Assembly (NCBI RefSeq): GCF_014836535.1
Contig: NZ_JACSQP010000007.1
Location: 51,994-115,993 of the forward strand
DNA from: Microbacterium pullorum
GTDB lineage: Bacteria > Actinomycetota > Actinomycetes > Actinomycetales > Microbacteriaceae
Reading direction: 5' to 3'
Length of the DNA: 64,000 nt
The translations under genes and the position numbers were made by a program. The notes under the pieces were generated by a model. That model worked only from the letters and a program-made list of their open reading frames with translations. It did no database searches and was not told the origin of the DNA. Each line of letters opens with the position of its first letter. Positions within the stretch are counted from its first letter, which is position 1. Positions 27,249-36,672 of this stretch are shown one piece after another.

Positions 27249-28676
27249 ATGAGGTGCCGCGTGCGTTTCCGGTCCGAGGAAACCCCGGAGGATTGCGGTT
27301 GTGCCCCCACCGAGGCGGAACAGCGTGCGTTCGCCGGCGGCATCACCCGTCGCGGAGCACTCACCGTCGGCGCGTTCGGCCTGGTCGCCGCGAGCGCCCT
27401 CGCCGCCCCCTTCGTGCCGGCCGCGTTCGCCGCAAGCTACCCCTCATGGGATGACGTGCAGCGGGCGAAGCAGAACGAAGCGGCGAAGAACTCCGAAGTC
27501 GCGCGCATCGAGAAGCTCATCTCCGACCTCACCGCCGACGTCGCCTACAAGCAGGCCGAAGCCGAGCGTCTGGGCCTGGAGTACCAGGCCGCGCAGGAGG
27601 CCTACGAAGCCGCCGTCGACCGTGCCCTCTCGTTGCAGGCGCAGGCCGACGCCGAAGAGGCGCGCGCGGTGGAAGCGGCGCAGAAGGCCGGCCGCGTCGC
27701 CGCGCAGCTCTACCGCAACGGTGGCGACGACACCTCGCTCGAACTGTTCTTCTCGGGCTCGGCGGCCAGTGCCGACGACCTGCTGGCGCGTCTCGGCACG
27801 ATGGACAAGCTCCTCGCCGCCAACCAGGCCGTCTACACCGATGCCGTCAGCGCGCGTGACAACGCGCAGAGCCTCAGCGATCAGGCATCCGTCGCCCGCA
27901 ACGAGCGCGACCGCCTGAAGCAGGAGGCCGAGCTCAAGATGGTCGAGGCGCAGGCTGCCGCCGATGCCGCGCAGGCGGCGCTCGCGGCGCAGACCGAGCA
28001 CCTCGGCACGCTGCAGGCTCAGCTCGCCGCGCTCAAGGACACCACCGCGCAGACCGTTGCAGGCTACCAGGCCGGTGTCGAGGCCGAGCGTCTCGCCCGC
28101 CTCGAGCGCGAGCGCCTCGCCCGCGAAGAGGCCGAACGCAAGGCGCGTGAAGAAGCTGCGGCCAATGCCGGCAACAACTCCGGTGGCGGAGGAGGCGGCG
28201 GCGGCGGTGGCGGCGGTGGAGGCGGCGGCGGTGCTCCCGGCGGTTCCGGCGGCGGCCAGGGCTGGGTGCGTCCCCACGGCGGCTGGATCAGCTCCTGGTT
28301 CGGCGGACGCGACAGCATCTGCTCCAACGGATACTGCAGTGGCAGCGGACACCGCGGCATCGACTTCGCCAACGGCTGCGGCGCACAGATCTACGCCGCC
28401 GCAGCGGGACGCGTCATCTTCGCCTCGTACAGCGCCGGCGGCTGGGGCAACTACATCAAGATCGACCACGGCGGCGGCATCGTCACCGGCTACGCGCACA
28501 TCCGTCCGCAGGGCTTCGCCGTCGGTGTCGGCCAGAGCGTCGGCGCCGGACAGGTCATCGCCTACGCCGGCAACACCGGCGTCTCGCAGGGCTGCCACCT
28601 GCACTTCGAGGTGTACCGCGGCGGCGTGCGCATCGACCCCGCGCCCTACCTGCGCGACCGCGGCGTCTCGGTCTAG
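27249..28676 (+). CDS. Exported M23 peptidase with coiled-coil domain (peptidoglycan hydrolase)
   Basis: From the ATG at 27249 this protein has 475 residues. It has a Tat-like signal (TRRGALTVGAFGLVAASALAA), then a long coiled coil (about 60-300) with many Ala/Glu/Arg heptads, like the regulatory coil of EnvC/PcsB-type hydrolases. An uninterrupted run of about 17 glycines follows, then a C-terminal M23 zinc peptidase domain with GHRGIDFANG and GCHLHFEVY. It is expected to cut peptidoglycan cross-bridges or regulate such cutting at the cell surface. A GTG at 27261 preceded by AGGTG is a possible alternative start. A CxC motif precedes the Arg pair, which is unusual. Confidence 0.88.
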   Translation: MRCRVRFRSEETPEDCGCAPTEAEQRAFAGGITRRGALTVGAFGLVAASALAAPFVPAAFAASYPSWDDVQRAKQNEAAKNSEVARIEKLISDLTADVAYKQAEAERLGLEYQAAQEAYEAAVDRALSLQAQADAEEARAVEAAQKAGRVAAQLYRNGGDDTSLELFFSGSAASADDLLARLGTMDKLLAANQAVYTDAVSARDNAQSLSDQASVARNERDRLKQEAELKMVEAQAAADAAQAALAAQTEHLGTLQAQLAALKDTTAQTVAGYQAGVEAERLARLERERLAREEAERKAREEAAANAGNNSGGGGGGGGGGGGGGGGGAPGGSGGGQGWVRPHGGWISSWFGGRDSICSNGYCSGSGHRGIDFANGCGAQIYAAAAGRVIFASYSAGGWGNYIKIDHGGGIVTGYAHIRPQGFAVGVGQSVGAGQVIAYAGNTGVSQGCHLHFEVYRGGVRIDPAPYLRDRGVSV

Positions 28677-28729
28677 ACGCGACGAAGGGCGGATGCCGCA
28701 GCACCCGCCCCTCGTGACACTCTCCGTCG

Positions 28730-29263
28730 TCAGACGGTCTTGGGCGCTGCGCCCTCACCCTGCGTGCGGGTCTGCTCGTCGTGCTCCTCGAAGCGCACGA
28801 ACGCCTCGGCCACGAGACGCTCGGCCTCGGCGGCATCGGCCCACTCGTCGACCTTGACCCACTTGCCGGGCTCCAGGTCCTTGTAGTGCTCGAAGAAGTG
28901 GTTGATCTCGCCCTTGGTCCACTCGTCGAGGTCCGACACATCCTGGATGTGCGCCCAGCGCGGGTCCTTCGCGAGCACCGCGACGACCTTGTCGTCGCCG
29001 CCGGCCTCGTCGCTCATCTTCAGCACGCCGACGGGGCGCACCTTCGCCATGATGCCCGGGTACAGGTCGCGGTCCAGCAGCAGCAGCACGTCGAGCGGGT
29101 CACCGTCTTCGCCGAGCGTGTTCTCGAAGAACCCGTAGTTGGCCGGGTAGCCCATGGGGGTGAACAGCACGCGGTCGAGGTAGACGCGGCCGGTGCCGTG
29201 GTCCACTTCGTACTTCACGCGGCTGCCGCGGGGGATCTCGATGACGGCGTCGTACGCGCCCAT
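28730..29263 (-). CDS. ppa: Inorganic pyrophosphatase
   Basis: This protein has 177 residues. It is a family I soluble pyrophosphatase hydrolysing PPi in the cytoplasm. Conserved residues are all visible: EIPRGSRVKYEVD, the YPANYGFF segment, GEDGDPLDVLLL with the metal-binding Asp residues, and KDPRWAHIQDVSDL. AAGGAG lies just upstream of the ATG, and a TAGGCT -10 box at 29306-29311 gives a 5' leader of about 40 bases. It is convergent with the M23 gene; a GGGCGG/CCGCCC pair at 28687-28710 lies between them but lacks a T-run. Confidence 0.96.
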   Translation of the reverse strand: MGAYDAVIEIPRGSRVKYEVDHGTGRVYLDRVLFTPMGYPANYGFFENTLGEDGDPLDVLLLLDRDLYPGIMAKVRPVGVLKMSDEAGGDDKVVAVLAKDPRWAHIQDVSDLDEWTKGEINHFFEHYKDLEPGKWVKVDEWADAAEAERLVAEAFVRFEEHDEQTRTQGEGAAPKTV

Positions 29264-29509
29264 GCTGGTGCTCCTTCAAGACAGGGGTGGGATGCGGCGA
29301 CCAGCCTAGTCGCGGGGCCGCCGCCGATGGTGAGCGAGCGCTGTGCACAACGTCGCTGATCCGGGGTTCTGCGAGGCCGGAAGGCCCGAATCCGGGGTCG
29401 CCGGCGGTGGATTGGCGACGTCGTGCGGGGGCGGGCGGCGCCACCGCGGGCAACCGCGCCCGGCAACCGCGAGCGACAGGGCGCCGCGCCGGGCGGCTAC
29501 CGTGGTCGC

Positions 29510-30514
29510 GTGCCGTCCCTCAGCCCCGCCATCGCCGAGATCCGCCGCGCCGTGCGCACGGCGCTGCAGCCCTACGCCGGCTCCGGCACCGTGATCGTGG
29601 CGCTCTCGGGCGGGTCTGACTCGCTCGCCCTCGCCGCCGCCACGGCGTTCGAGGCCCCCAAGCTCGGGCTCTCGGTGCGCAGCGTCACGGTCGACCACGC
29701 CCTGCAGCCGGGGTCGGCCGAAGCGGCAGCGGATGCCGCAGCAGCGGCGACCGCCCTCGGCATCGACGCCGCGGTCGTACGTGTCACCGTCACCGGCGAG
29801 GGCGGCCCCGAAGCCGCCGCCCGCGACGCCCGCTACCGCGCCCTCGCCGAGGCGGCACAGGCCGCCCCCGGCGCCGTGGGGGTGCTGCTCGGCCACACCC
29901 TCGACGACCAGGCCGAGACGGTGCTGCTGGGGCTCGCCCGCGGCTCGGGTGCCGCGAGCCTGGCCGCCATGGCGCCCGAACGCCGCGACGAGGCCACCGG
30001 GGTGCGGTGGCTGCGGCCGATGCTGGGGGTGCGCCGCGACACCACGCGCGCCGCCTGCGCCGCCGCCGGCCTGCACCCCTGGGACGACCCGCACAACACC
30101 GACACCCGCTTCGCCCGCGTGCGGGTGCGGGAGCGCGTGCTGCCGGCGCTCGAGACCGAACTCGGCCCCGGCGTCGCCGAAGCGCTCGCCCGCACCGCCG
30201 AGCAGCTGCGCGAAGACGCCGAGGCGTTCGCCGAGATGATCGACGAGACCATCGAAGACATCGTGCAGCCCGCCGAAGCGGGCATCGCGGTGTCGGTCGC
30301 GGCGCTCGCCGCGAACCCGCCGGCGCTGCGCCACCGCATCATCCGGCACGTCGTGGCCAGCGAGTTCGGCGCCTCGCTCTCGCGTTCACAGACCCTCGAG
30401 GTCGCCCGGCTCGTCACCGACTGGGCGGGTCAGGGACCGATCGATCTTCCCGCGTGCCGCGCCCGCCGTCGCGGCGGTCTGATCGAGTTCACCGCAGGTC
30501 CCGCGGGAACTTAG
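29510..30514 (+). CDS. tilS: tRNA(Ile)-lysidine synthase
   Basis: This protein has 334 residues. It makes lysidine at C34 of the CAU-anticodon tRNA-Ile using ATP and lysine, an essential step for AUA decoding. The PP-loop ATPase motif SGGSDS is at 33-38, followed by VTVDHALQPGS and LLGHTLDDQAETVLLGLARGS; the C-terminal part is the shorter actinobacterial form. I chose the GTG at 29510 because a TACCGT -10 box ends six bases upstream (29498-29503), giving a leaderless transcript. The next gene, hpt, follows 10 bases later, as in many actinobacteria. Confidence 0.95.
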   Translation: MPSLSPAIAEIRRAVRTALQPYAGSGTVIVALSGGSDSLALAAATAFEAPKLGLSVRSVTVDHALQPGSAEAAADAAAAATALGIDAAVVRVTVTGEGGPEAAARDARYRALAEAAQAAPGAVGVLLGHTLDDQAETVLLGLARGSGAASLAAMAPERRDEATGVRWLRPMLGVRRDTTRAACAAAGLHPWDDPHNTDTRFARVRVRERVLPALETELGPGVAEALARTAEQLREDAEAFAEMIDETIEDIVQPAEAGIAVSVAALAANPPALRHRIIRHVVASEFGASLSRSQTLEVARLVTDWAGQGPIDLPACRARRRGGLIEFTAGPAGT

Positions 30515-30517
30515 ACT
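30512..30517 (+). promoter_or_regulatory. -10 box of hpt overlapping the tilS stop codon
   Basis: TAGACT, whose first three bases are the tilS stop codon, lies seven bases before the hpt ATG. Together with the lack of a Shine-Dalgarno sequence this suggests hpt also has its own leaderless transcript. Confidence 0.45.
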
Positions 30518-30524
30518 CGTAGAC

Positions 30525-31076
<552 letters not shown>

Positions 31077-31251
31077 GCCGCGGCTCCTGGCGGCATCCGC
31101 TCGACGCCTCGCCCCGCGGAATGCCGCGTTGATTCAGCCCTGGGCGAATGCACAGATCAGCCATAGGGCGCGGCGGTAGCCTGAATCCCTGTTGCCCGTC
31201 TCGCATACGGGCTGCCCTGCGACGAAAGGGATCGGGCGCCGGCCCCGCACC

Positions 31252-33255
31252 ATGGACTTCAAGAAGATCACCCGCAACCCGCTGATCTACATCCTGCTGA
31301 TCGGCGTGCTGCTGCTCGTCGGGTTCTCGCTGATCTCCAGCCTCGGCGGCGCCAAGCAGGTCACCACCCAGGAGGGCCTCGAGCTGCTCCAGGGCGGCAC
31401 GGTCACCGAGGTGCTGAACACCGACGGCGACCAGCGCGTGGACATGACCCTCTCCGAGCCGCACGACGGCGCGACCGAGGTGCAGTTCTACTACGTGGAG
31501 GCTCGCGCCGACGAGGTCATCGACGCGATCGCCGCGGCCGAGCCCGCAGACGGGTTCAACGACGCGGTGCCGCGTGCCACCTGGTTCGACGGGTTCATCT
31601 CGCTCTTCCTCCCCATCCTGCTGCTGGGTCTGCTGTTCTGGTTCCTGCTGTCCTCTGCCCAGGGCGGCGGCGGCAAGGTCATGCAGTTCGGCAAGTCGCG
31701 CGCGAAGCTGGTCACCAAGGAGACGCCCACCGTCACGTTCCAGGACGTCGCGGGCGCCGACGAGGCGATCGAGGAACTGCACGAGATCAAGGACTTCCTG
31801 AAGGACCCCGCGCGCTTCCAGGCGGTGGGGGCGCGCATCCCCAAGGGTGTGCTGCTGTACGGCCCTCCCGGAACCGGCAAGACCCTGCTCGCGCGCGCCG
31901 TCGCCGGTGAGGCGGGTGTGCCGTTCTACTCGATCTCGGGTTCTGACTTCGTGGAGATGTTCGTCGGTGTCGGCGCGAGCCGCGTACGCGACCTGTTCAC
32001 CCAGGCCAAGGAGAACGCCCCGGCCATCATCTTCATCGACGAGATCGATGCCGTGGGTCGCCACCGCGGCGCGGGCCTCGGCGGCGGTCACGACGAGCGC
32101 GAGCAGACGCTCAACCAGATGCTCGTCGAGATGGACGGCTTCGACCCCAAGGCCAACGTCATCGTCATCGCGGCCACCAACCGCCCCGACATCCTCGACC
32201 CGGCGCTGCTGCGCCCCGGCCGCTTCGACCGCCAGATCGGCGTGGACGCCCCCGACCTCAAGGGCCGCCTGAAGATCCTCGAGGTGCACGGCCGTGGCAA
32301 GCCCTTGGCCGACTCCGTCGACCTCGAGGTCGTCGCGCGCAAGACGCCCGGCTTCACCGGTGCCGACCTTGCCAACGTGCTCAACGAGGCGGCGCTGCTG
32401 ACCGCCCGCTCCAACGCGCAGCTCATCGACATGCGCGCGCTCGACGAGGCGATCGACCGCGTCATCGCCGGTCCGCAGCGGCGCACGCGCGTCATGAAGG
32501 ACAAGGAGAAGCTCATCACCGCCTACCACGAGGGCGGGCACGCCCTGGCGGCGGCGGCGATGAACCACACCGACCCCGTGACGAAGGTCACGATCCTGCC
32601 GCGTGGCAAGGCCCTGGGCTACACGATGGTGCTGCCGCTGGATGACAAGTACTCGATCACCCGCAACGAGCTGCAGGACCAGTTGACGTATGCCATGGGC
32701 GGCCGCGTCGCGGAGGAGATCATCTTCCACGACCCCACCACCGGTGCCTCCAACGACATCGAGAAGGCGACCAGCATCGCTCGCAAGATGGTCACCGAGT
32801 ACGGCATGACCACCGAGGTCGGGCCGGTGAAGCTCGGTGCCGCGTCGGGCGAGATGTTCCTCGGCCGCGACATGGGTCATGGCCGCGACTTCTCCGAAGC
32901 CATCGCCGAGCGCGTCGACGCGCAGGTGCGCGAGCTCATCGAGCAGGCGCACAACGAGGCCTACCAGGTGATCAACGCCAACCGGGACATCCTCGACAAG
33001 CTCGCGCTGGCGCTGCTGGAGAAGGAGACGCTCGACCACATCGAGCTGGCCGAGATCTTCAAGGACATCACCCACCTGCCGCCGCGCCCGCAGTGGCTCT
33101 CCAGCAGTGACCGGCCGGTGTCGCCGCGTCCGCCCGTCGAGGTGCCGCGTCGCCGCGAAGAGGCCGGACTCGCCGCCAGCGTCGAGGCCGACGAGGCCGT
33201 GGAGAAGGTCGCACATCGCCGCCCCACCGGGCAGGCGCGCCCCGCGACCGCGTAG
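31252..33255 (+). CDS. ftsH: ATP-dependent zinc metalloprotease FtsH
   Basis: This protein has 667 residues. It is a membrane-bound AAA+ protease degrading misfolded and regulatory membrane proteins. Two N-terminal helices (about 11-30 and 117-137) bracket an extracytoplasmic domain. The AAA module has Walker A GPPGTGKT (204-211), Walker [12 protein letters not shown] and the second region of homology [20 protein letters not shown]. The zinc site is HEGGH (426-430), with Gly in place of the more common Ala. The C-terminal ~60 residues are a low-complexity tail. The ATG at 31252 gives the standard N-terminus; no strong ribosome site is close by. A TAGCCT -10 box is at 31177-31182. Confidence 0.96.
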   Translation: MDFKKITRNPLIYILLIGVLLLVGFSLISSLGGAKQVTTQEGLELLQGGTVTEVLNTDGDQRVDMTLSEPHDGATEVQFYYVEARADEVIDAIAAAEPADGFNDAVPRATWFDGFISLFLPILLLGLLFWFLLSSAQGGGGKVMQFGKSRAKLVTKETPTVTFQDVAGADEAIEELHEIKDFLKDPARFQAVGARIPKGVLLYGPPGTGKTLLARAVAGEAGVPFYSISGSDFVEMFVGVGASRVRDLFTQAKENAPAIIFIDEIDAVGRHRGAGLGGGHDEREQTLNQMLVEMDGFDPKANVIVIAATNRPDILDPALLRPGRFDRQIGVDAPDLKGRLKILEVHGRGKPLADSVDLEVVARKTPGFTGADLANVLNEAALLTARSNAQLIDMRALDEAIDRVIAGPQRRTRVMKDKEKLITAYHEGGHALAAAAMNHTDPVTKVTILPRGKALGYTMVLPLDDKYSITRNELQDQLTYAMGGRVAEEIIFHDPTTGASNDIEKATSIARKMVTEYGMTTEVGPVKLGAASGEMFLGRDMGHGRDFSEAIAERVDAQVRELIEQAHNEAYQVINANRDILDKLALALLEKETLDHIELAEIFKDITHLPPRPQWLSSSDRPVSPRPPVEVPRRREEAGLAASVEADEAVEKVAHRRPTGQARPATA

Positions 33256-33258
33256 GCT
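33253..33258 (+). promoter_or_regulatory. -10 box of folE overlapping the ftsH stop
   Basis: TAGGCT spans the ftsH stop codon and is separated by six bases from the folE GTG at 33265, the leaderless layout used elsewhere in the window. Confidence 0.45.
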
Positions 33259-33264
33259 CGGAGC

Positions 33265-33855
33265 GTGTCCGTCGACCGTGAGCGCGTGTCCTCCCTGGTG
33301 CGGGAACTGCTCGTCGCCATCGGCGAGGATCCCGATCGTCCGGGCCTGCGGCTGACCCCGCAGCGCGTCGCCGACGCCTACGCGGAGTTCTTCGCCGGTG
33401 TGGGCGCCGACCCCGGCGAGCCGCTCGCCCACACGATCTCGGTCTCGCGTGGTCCCGCGCCCGACACGCTGCCGTCGGGCGCGGTCATGCTGCGCGACAT
33501 CCGCTTCCGTTCGACGTGCGAGCACCACCTGCTGCCGTTCGCGGGGTACGCGCACATCGCGTATCTCCCGGGTGAGCAGGTGGTGGGTCTCGGCGCCCTT
33601 CCCCGGGTCGTCGACATCCTCGCGGCGCGCCCGCAGGTGCAGGAGCGCCTGGGGGAGCAGGTGGCCGACACCATCGCCGGCGCCATCGACGCGCGCGGCG
33701 TGCTCGTCGTGCTGGATGCCACCCACCAGTGCGTCACGATGCGCGGCGGTCGGCAACCCGACGCCTCGACGGTGACGGTGGCGGCCCGCGGTGAGATGGC
33801 CGATCCGGCGGCGCGCACCGAGGTCATGGCGCTGCTGGCGGGGACCCGCCGATGA
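33265..33855 (+). CDS. folE: GTP cyclohydrolase I
   Basis: This protein has 196 residues. It converts GTP to dihydroneopterin triphosphate, the first step of tetrahydrofolate synthesis. The zinc site is in STCEHHLLPFAG, with the second Cys in ATHQCVTMRG; RPGLRLTPQRVADAY and LSxxPRVV-type segments are also present. It is the first gene of folE-folP-folB-folK, each overlapping the next by four bases. The start at 33265 is supported by a -10 box directly upstream. Confidence 0.96.
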   Translation: MSVDRERVSSLVRELLVAIGEDPDRPGLRLTPQRVADAYAEFFAGVGADPGEPLAHTISVSRGPAPDTLPSGAVMLRDIRFRSTCEHHLLPFAGYAHIAYLPGEQVVGLGALPRVVDILAARPQVQERLGEQVADTIAGAIDARGVLVVLDATHQCVTMRGGRQPDASTVTVAARGEMADPAARTEVMALLAGTRR

Positions 33856-34682
33856 CCGCCATCATGGGCATCGTCAATGCCACCCCCGATTCGTTCAGTG
33901 ACGGCGGACGTCACGCCGACGCCGATGCCGCCATCGCCCACGGCCGGCGCCTGCTCGCGGCGGGCGCCGATCTGATCGATGTGGGCGGCGAATCGACCCG
34001 CCCGGGCTCCGAGCGTGTCGACCCCGCCGTCGAGCAGCAGCGGGTGCTGCCGGTCGTGGCCGCCCTCGCCGCCGACGGGGCGACGGTGAGCATCGACACG
34101 ATGAACGCCGCCACCGCCTCGGCCGCGATCGCCGCCGGCGCGCACCTGATCAACGACGTCTCCGGCGGCCTCGCCGACGACGACATGTTCGCCGCCGTCG
34201 CCGAAACCTCCGCGCACCTCGCGATCGGTCACTGGCGCGGCCACGCCACCGACATGTACGCCCGCGCCCACTATGCCGACGTGACCGCCGAGGTCATCGC
34301 CGAACTCGGCGAACGGCTCGCCGCGGCCGCGGCCGCCGGCATCCCGCGCGAGCGCATCGTGCTCGATCCCGGCATCGGTTTCGGCAAGCGGGGAGACCAG
34401 AACTGGCAGGTGCTGTCGCAGCTGCCGCAGCTGGTGGCGCTCGGCCCCCGGGTGCTGGTGGGCACGAGCCGCAAGCGGTTCCTGCTCGACGCGCTCGCTG
34501 CGCCCGACACCGATGCCGCAGCCGCCGCGGCGGTCGATGAACGGCGGCGCGACCTCGCGACCGCCGTCACGAGCGTGCTCGCCGCGCAGGCGGGGGCGTG
34601 GGCGGTGCGCGTGCACGACGTCGCCGCCACCCGCGACGCCCTGCGCACCGCCCGCGCCTGGCAGCGAGGAGCCGCATCGTGA
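33852..34682 (+). CDS. folP: Dihydropteroate synthase
   Basis: This protein has 276 residues. It condenses 6-hydroxymethyl-dihydropterin pyrophosphate with p-aminobenzoate and is the sulfonamide target. Family signatures: IMGIVNATPDSFSDGG at the very N-terminus, DVGGESTRPGS, SIDTMNA, LINDVSGG, LDPGIGFGKR and the C-terminal VRVHDV. The ATG overlaps the folE stop. The protein starts directly at the TIM-barrel first strand with no N-terminal extension. Confidence 0.96.
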   Translation: MTAIMGIVNATPDSFSDGGRHADADAAIAHGRRLLAAGADLIDVGGESTRPGSERVDPAVEQQRVLPVVAALAADGATVSIDTMNAATASAAIAAGAHLINDVSGGLADDDMFAAVAETSAHLAIGHWRGHATDMYARAHYADVTAEVIAELGERLAAAAAAGIPRERIVLDPGIGFGKRGDQNWQVLSQLPQLVALGPRVLVGTSRKRFLLDALAAPDTDAAAAAAVDERRRDLATAVTSVLAAQAGAWAVRVHDVAATRDALRTARAWQRGAAS

Positions 34683-35050
34683 CCGTCTTCGATGAGATCG
34701 CCGTCACCGGCATCCGCGCGTACGGCCACCACGGCGTGTACCCCGACGAGCGCCGTGACGGGCAGGAGTTCGTGGCCGACGTGGTGCTGTTCCTCTCCAC
34801 CGCCGAGGCGGCCCAGAGCGACGACGTCTCCGACACCGTGCACTACGGCGAATTGGCGGAACACGTCGCGGCGATCCTCGCCGGCGACCCGGTGGACCTG
34901 CTCGAGACGCTCGCGGCGCGCATCGCCGACGCCGTGCTCGCGCACGACCTCGTCGAGCGCGCGCGCGTGACGGTGCACAAGCCCGCCGCCCCTATCCCGG
35001 TGCCCTTCAGCGACGTCGCCGTCACCATCACCCGCGGGCGCATGCCGTGA
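34679..35050 (+). CDS. folB: Dihydroneopterin aldolase
   Basis: This protein has 123 residues. It makes 6-hydroxymethyl-dihydropterin and glycolaldehyde from dihydroneopterin. Motifs: GIRAYGHHGVYPDERRDGQEF, where YGHHGV is the family signature, VHYGELAEHVAAIL, and the Lys in RVTVHKPAAPIP. The GTG start overlaps the folP stop and is preceded by GAGGAG. Confidence 0.95.
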   Translation: MTVFDEIAVTGIRAYGHHGVYPDERRDGQEFVADVVLFLSTAEAAQSDDVSDTVHYGELAEHVAAILAGDPVDLLETLAARIADAVLAHDLVERARVTVHKPAAPIPVPFSDVAVTITRGRMP

Positions 35051-35607
35051 GCCGCCGACTCGCGCAGGGCTTCTCGGGTGACGCATCGGCGTCGTCGGCA
35101 GAGTCGAGCATCGCCGTCGTGGCGCTGGGGGCCAACCTCGGCGCCCGCGCCGACACGATCGCGTCGGCCCTGCGGCACCTCGCCCGCATGCCGCTGACGA
35201 CGGAGGTCGTCGCCGCCGCGCCGATCGAGTCGGTCGCCGTCACCGCCGACGGCCCCGACCCGCAGGCGCCGGGCTACCTCAACACGGTCGCCCTGCTGCG
35301 CACCCGCCTCGCGCCGAGCGTGCTGCTGGGCTACCTGCACGCCATCGAGGCCGAGCACGGCCGCGCCGCGCGCGGCAAGGATGCCGTGCGCTGGCTCGAT
35401 CGCACCCTCGATCTCGACCTCATCGCGTACGACGACGTGCGCAGCTCCGACCCGGCGCTGCTGCTGCCGCACCCGCGCGCGGCGGAGCGCGACTTCGTGC
35501 TCGGGCCGTGGCTGACCATCGACCCCGACGCCGTCCTCCCCGGCCGGGGCCGCGTCGACGAGCTGCTGCGGCGACTGCACGCGGATGCCGCGGGAGCGCC
35601 CTCGTGA
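35047..35607 (+). CDS. folK: 2-amino-4-hydroxy-6-hydroxymethyldihydropteridine pyrophosphokinase
   Basis: This protein has 186 residues. It transfers pyrophosphate from ATP to 6-hydroxymethyl-dihydropterin. Motifs: VALGANLGARADTI, RWLDRTLDLDLIAYDD (the RxxDLDI metal-binding segment) and LPHPRAAERDFVLGPW. The N-terminal ~20 residues are an extra polar stretch before the first strand. The GTG overlaps the folB stop. The next gene again overlaps by four bases. Confidence 0.95.
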   Translation: MSRRLAQGFSGDASASSAESSIAVVALGANLGARADTIASALRHLARMPLTTEVVAAAPIESVAVTADGPDPQAPGYLNTVALLRTRLAPSVLLGYLHAIEAEHGRAARGKDAVRWLDRTLDLDLIAYDDVRSSDPALLLPHPRAAERDFVLGPWLTIDPDAVLPGRGRVDELLRRLHADAAGAPS

Positions 35608-36101
35608 AACGCACCGGACCCGCCACCCTCGCTGTCGCCGCCGTCCTCGGCCTCGGCACCGGCTTCCTCGTCGACCAGACGCTCACGGCCGGCGGCCGCG
35701 CGACCTTCACCCCCTCGATCATGCTGTCGGTGCTGCTGGTGGCACTCGGGGCGATCCTCATCGTGCTCGCGCTGCCGATCGCGCGCGCGACCCGGGGCAC
35801 CGCCGGCGACGGCGCACGCCCCGTCGACCCGTTCCAGGCGCTGCGCATCGCGATGCTCGCCAAGGCGTCGAGCATCGTCGGTGCGGCGGTGGCCGGTTTC
35901 GGCCTGGGTCTTGGGATCTTTCTCGCGTCTCGACCCGTCGAACCGTCGCTAGGCTCGGTGGGGACGATCCTCGCGACCGCCGTCGGCGGTGCGATCCTCG
36001 TCGCGGCAGGGCTGATCGCCGAGCAGCTCTGCACCATCCGGAAGGACGACGATGACGAACCCCCCGCCCCCGGGCCCGACACCACTCCCTCCCACCACTG
36101 A
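35604..36101 (+). CDS. DUF3180 membrane protein
   Basis: This protein has 165 residues. Four hydrophobic helices are visible (about 5-28, 38-60, 85-112 and 125-145), with the family's TxGGRATFTPSxxL loop and the PFQALRIAMLAKASS motif. The family is actinobacterial, always found after folK, and its function is unknown. The 3' end overlaps the following PH-domain gene by 50 bases, more than the 1-4 base overlaps elsewhere in the operon. Confidence 0.9.
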   Translation: MKRTGPATLAVAAVLGLGTGFLVDQTLTAGGRATFTPSIMLSVLLVALGAILIVLALPIARATRGTAGDGARPVDPFQALRIAMLAKASSIVGAAVAGFGLGLGIFLASRPVEPSLGSVGTILATAVGGAILVAAGLIAEQLCTIRKDDDDEPPAPGPDTTPSHH

Positions 36102-36672
36102 CGCCGGTGAGGTCCAGGCGACCGGCACCCCGGGCATCGATGCGACGCTCGACGCCGGCACCTACCGCCGGCTGATCGAACCCCGCAGCCCCGGCCGCCT
36201 CGCCCTGGAGGGCGGCGTGTGGCATCAGATCTCCCGCAAGTACCTCTGGGAGCAGCTGCTCAGCTACGGGATGGTGCTCGTCATCGTGATCGTGGCCGCA
36301 CTGGTGGTCGGGCTCGCGCTGCAGCAGACCTGGGTGTTCATCCCGGGCGGCATCGCCGCCGTCATCCTGGTGTGGACCATCGCGGTGCTGCCGCGGCAGG
36401 TGCGCGCGATCGGCTACCAGCTGCGTGACGACGATCTGGTCTTCCGCCGCGGCATCCTCTGGCAGCGCATGGTGGCCGTCCCCTACGGGCGGATGCAGCT
36501 GGTCGACATCACCCACGGGCCGCTGGACCGCGGCTTCGGTGTGGCGCAGCTGAAGCTCGTCACGGCAGCCGCCACCACCGGCGTCACGATTCCGGGGCTC
36601 TCGCAGCAGGCAGCCGAGGCGTTGCGCGACCACCTCATCGCTGTCGCCGAGAGCCGGCGCACAGGCCTGTGA
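36052..36672 (+). CDS. PH-domain membrane protein (YdbS-like)
   Basis: This protein has 206 residues. It has a Pro-rich N-terminus, two membrane helices (about 72-92 and 97-115), then a bacterial PH-like domain (bPH2) with GYQLRDDDLVFRRGILWQRMVAVPYGRMQLVDITHGPLDRGFG. This arrangement pairs with the next gene, like the Bacillus ydbS-ydbT pair. The ATG at 36052 has AAGGA about seven bases upstream, inside the end of the DUF3180 gene, which supports the long overlap. Function unknown, probably envelope. Confidence 0.85.
   Translation: MTNPPPPGPTPLPPTTDAGEVQATGTPGIDATLDAGTYRRLIEPRSPGRLALEGGVWHQISRKYLWEQLLSYGMVLVIVIVAALVVGLALQQTWVFIPGGIAAVILVWTIAVLPRQVRAIGYQLRDDDLVFRRGILWQRMVAVPYGRMQLVDITHGPLDRGFGVAQLKLVTAAATTGVTIPGLSQQAAEALRDHLIAVAESRRTGL

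Noticed and set aside
28687..28723. Terminator or full dispersed repeat between the M23 gene and ppa
   Set aside because: The GGGCGG/CCGCCC pair has a 12-base loop and no T-run. Only the right half of the repeat consensus is present, so neither is claimed as a feature.
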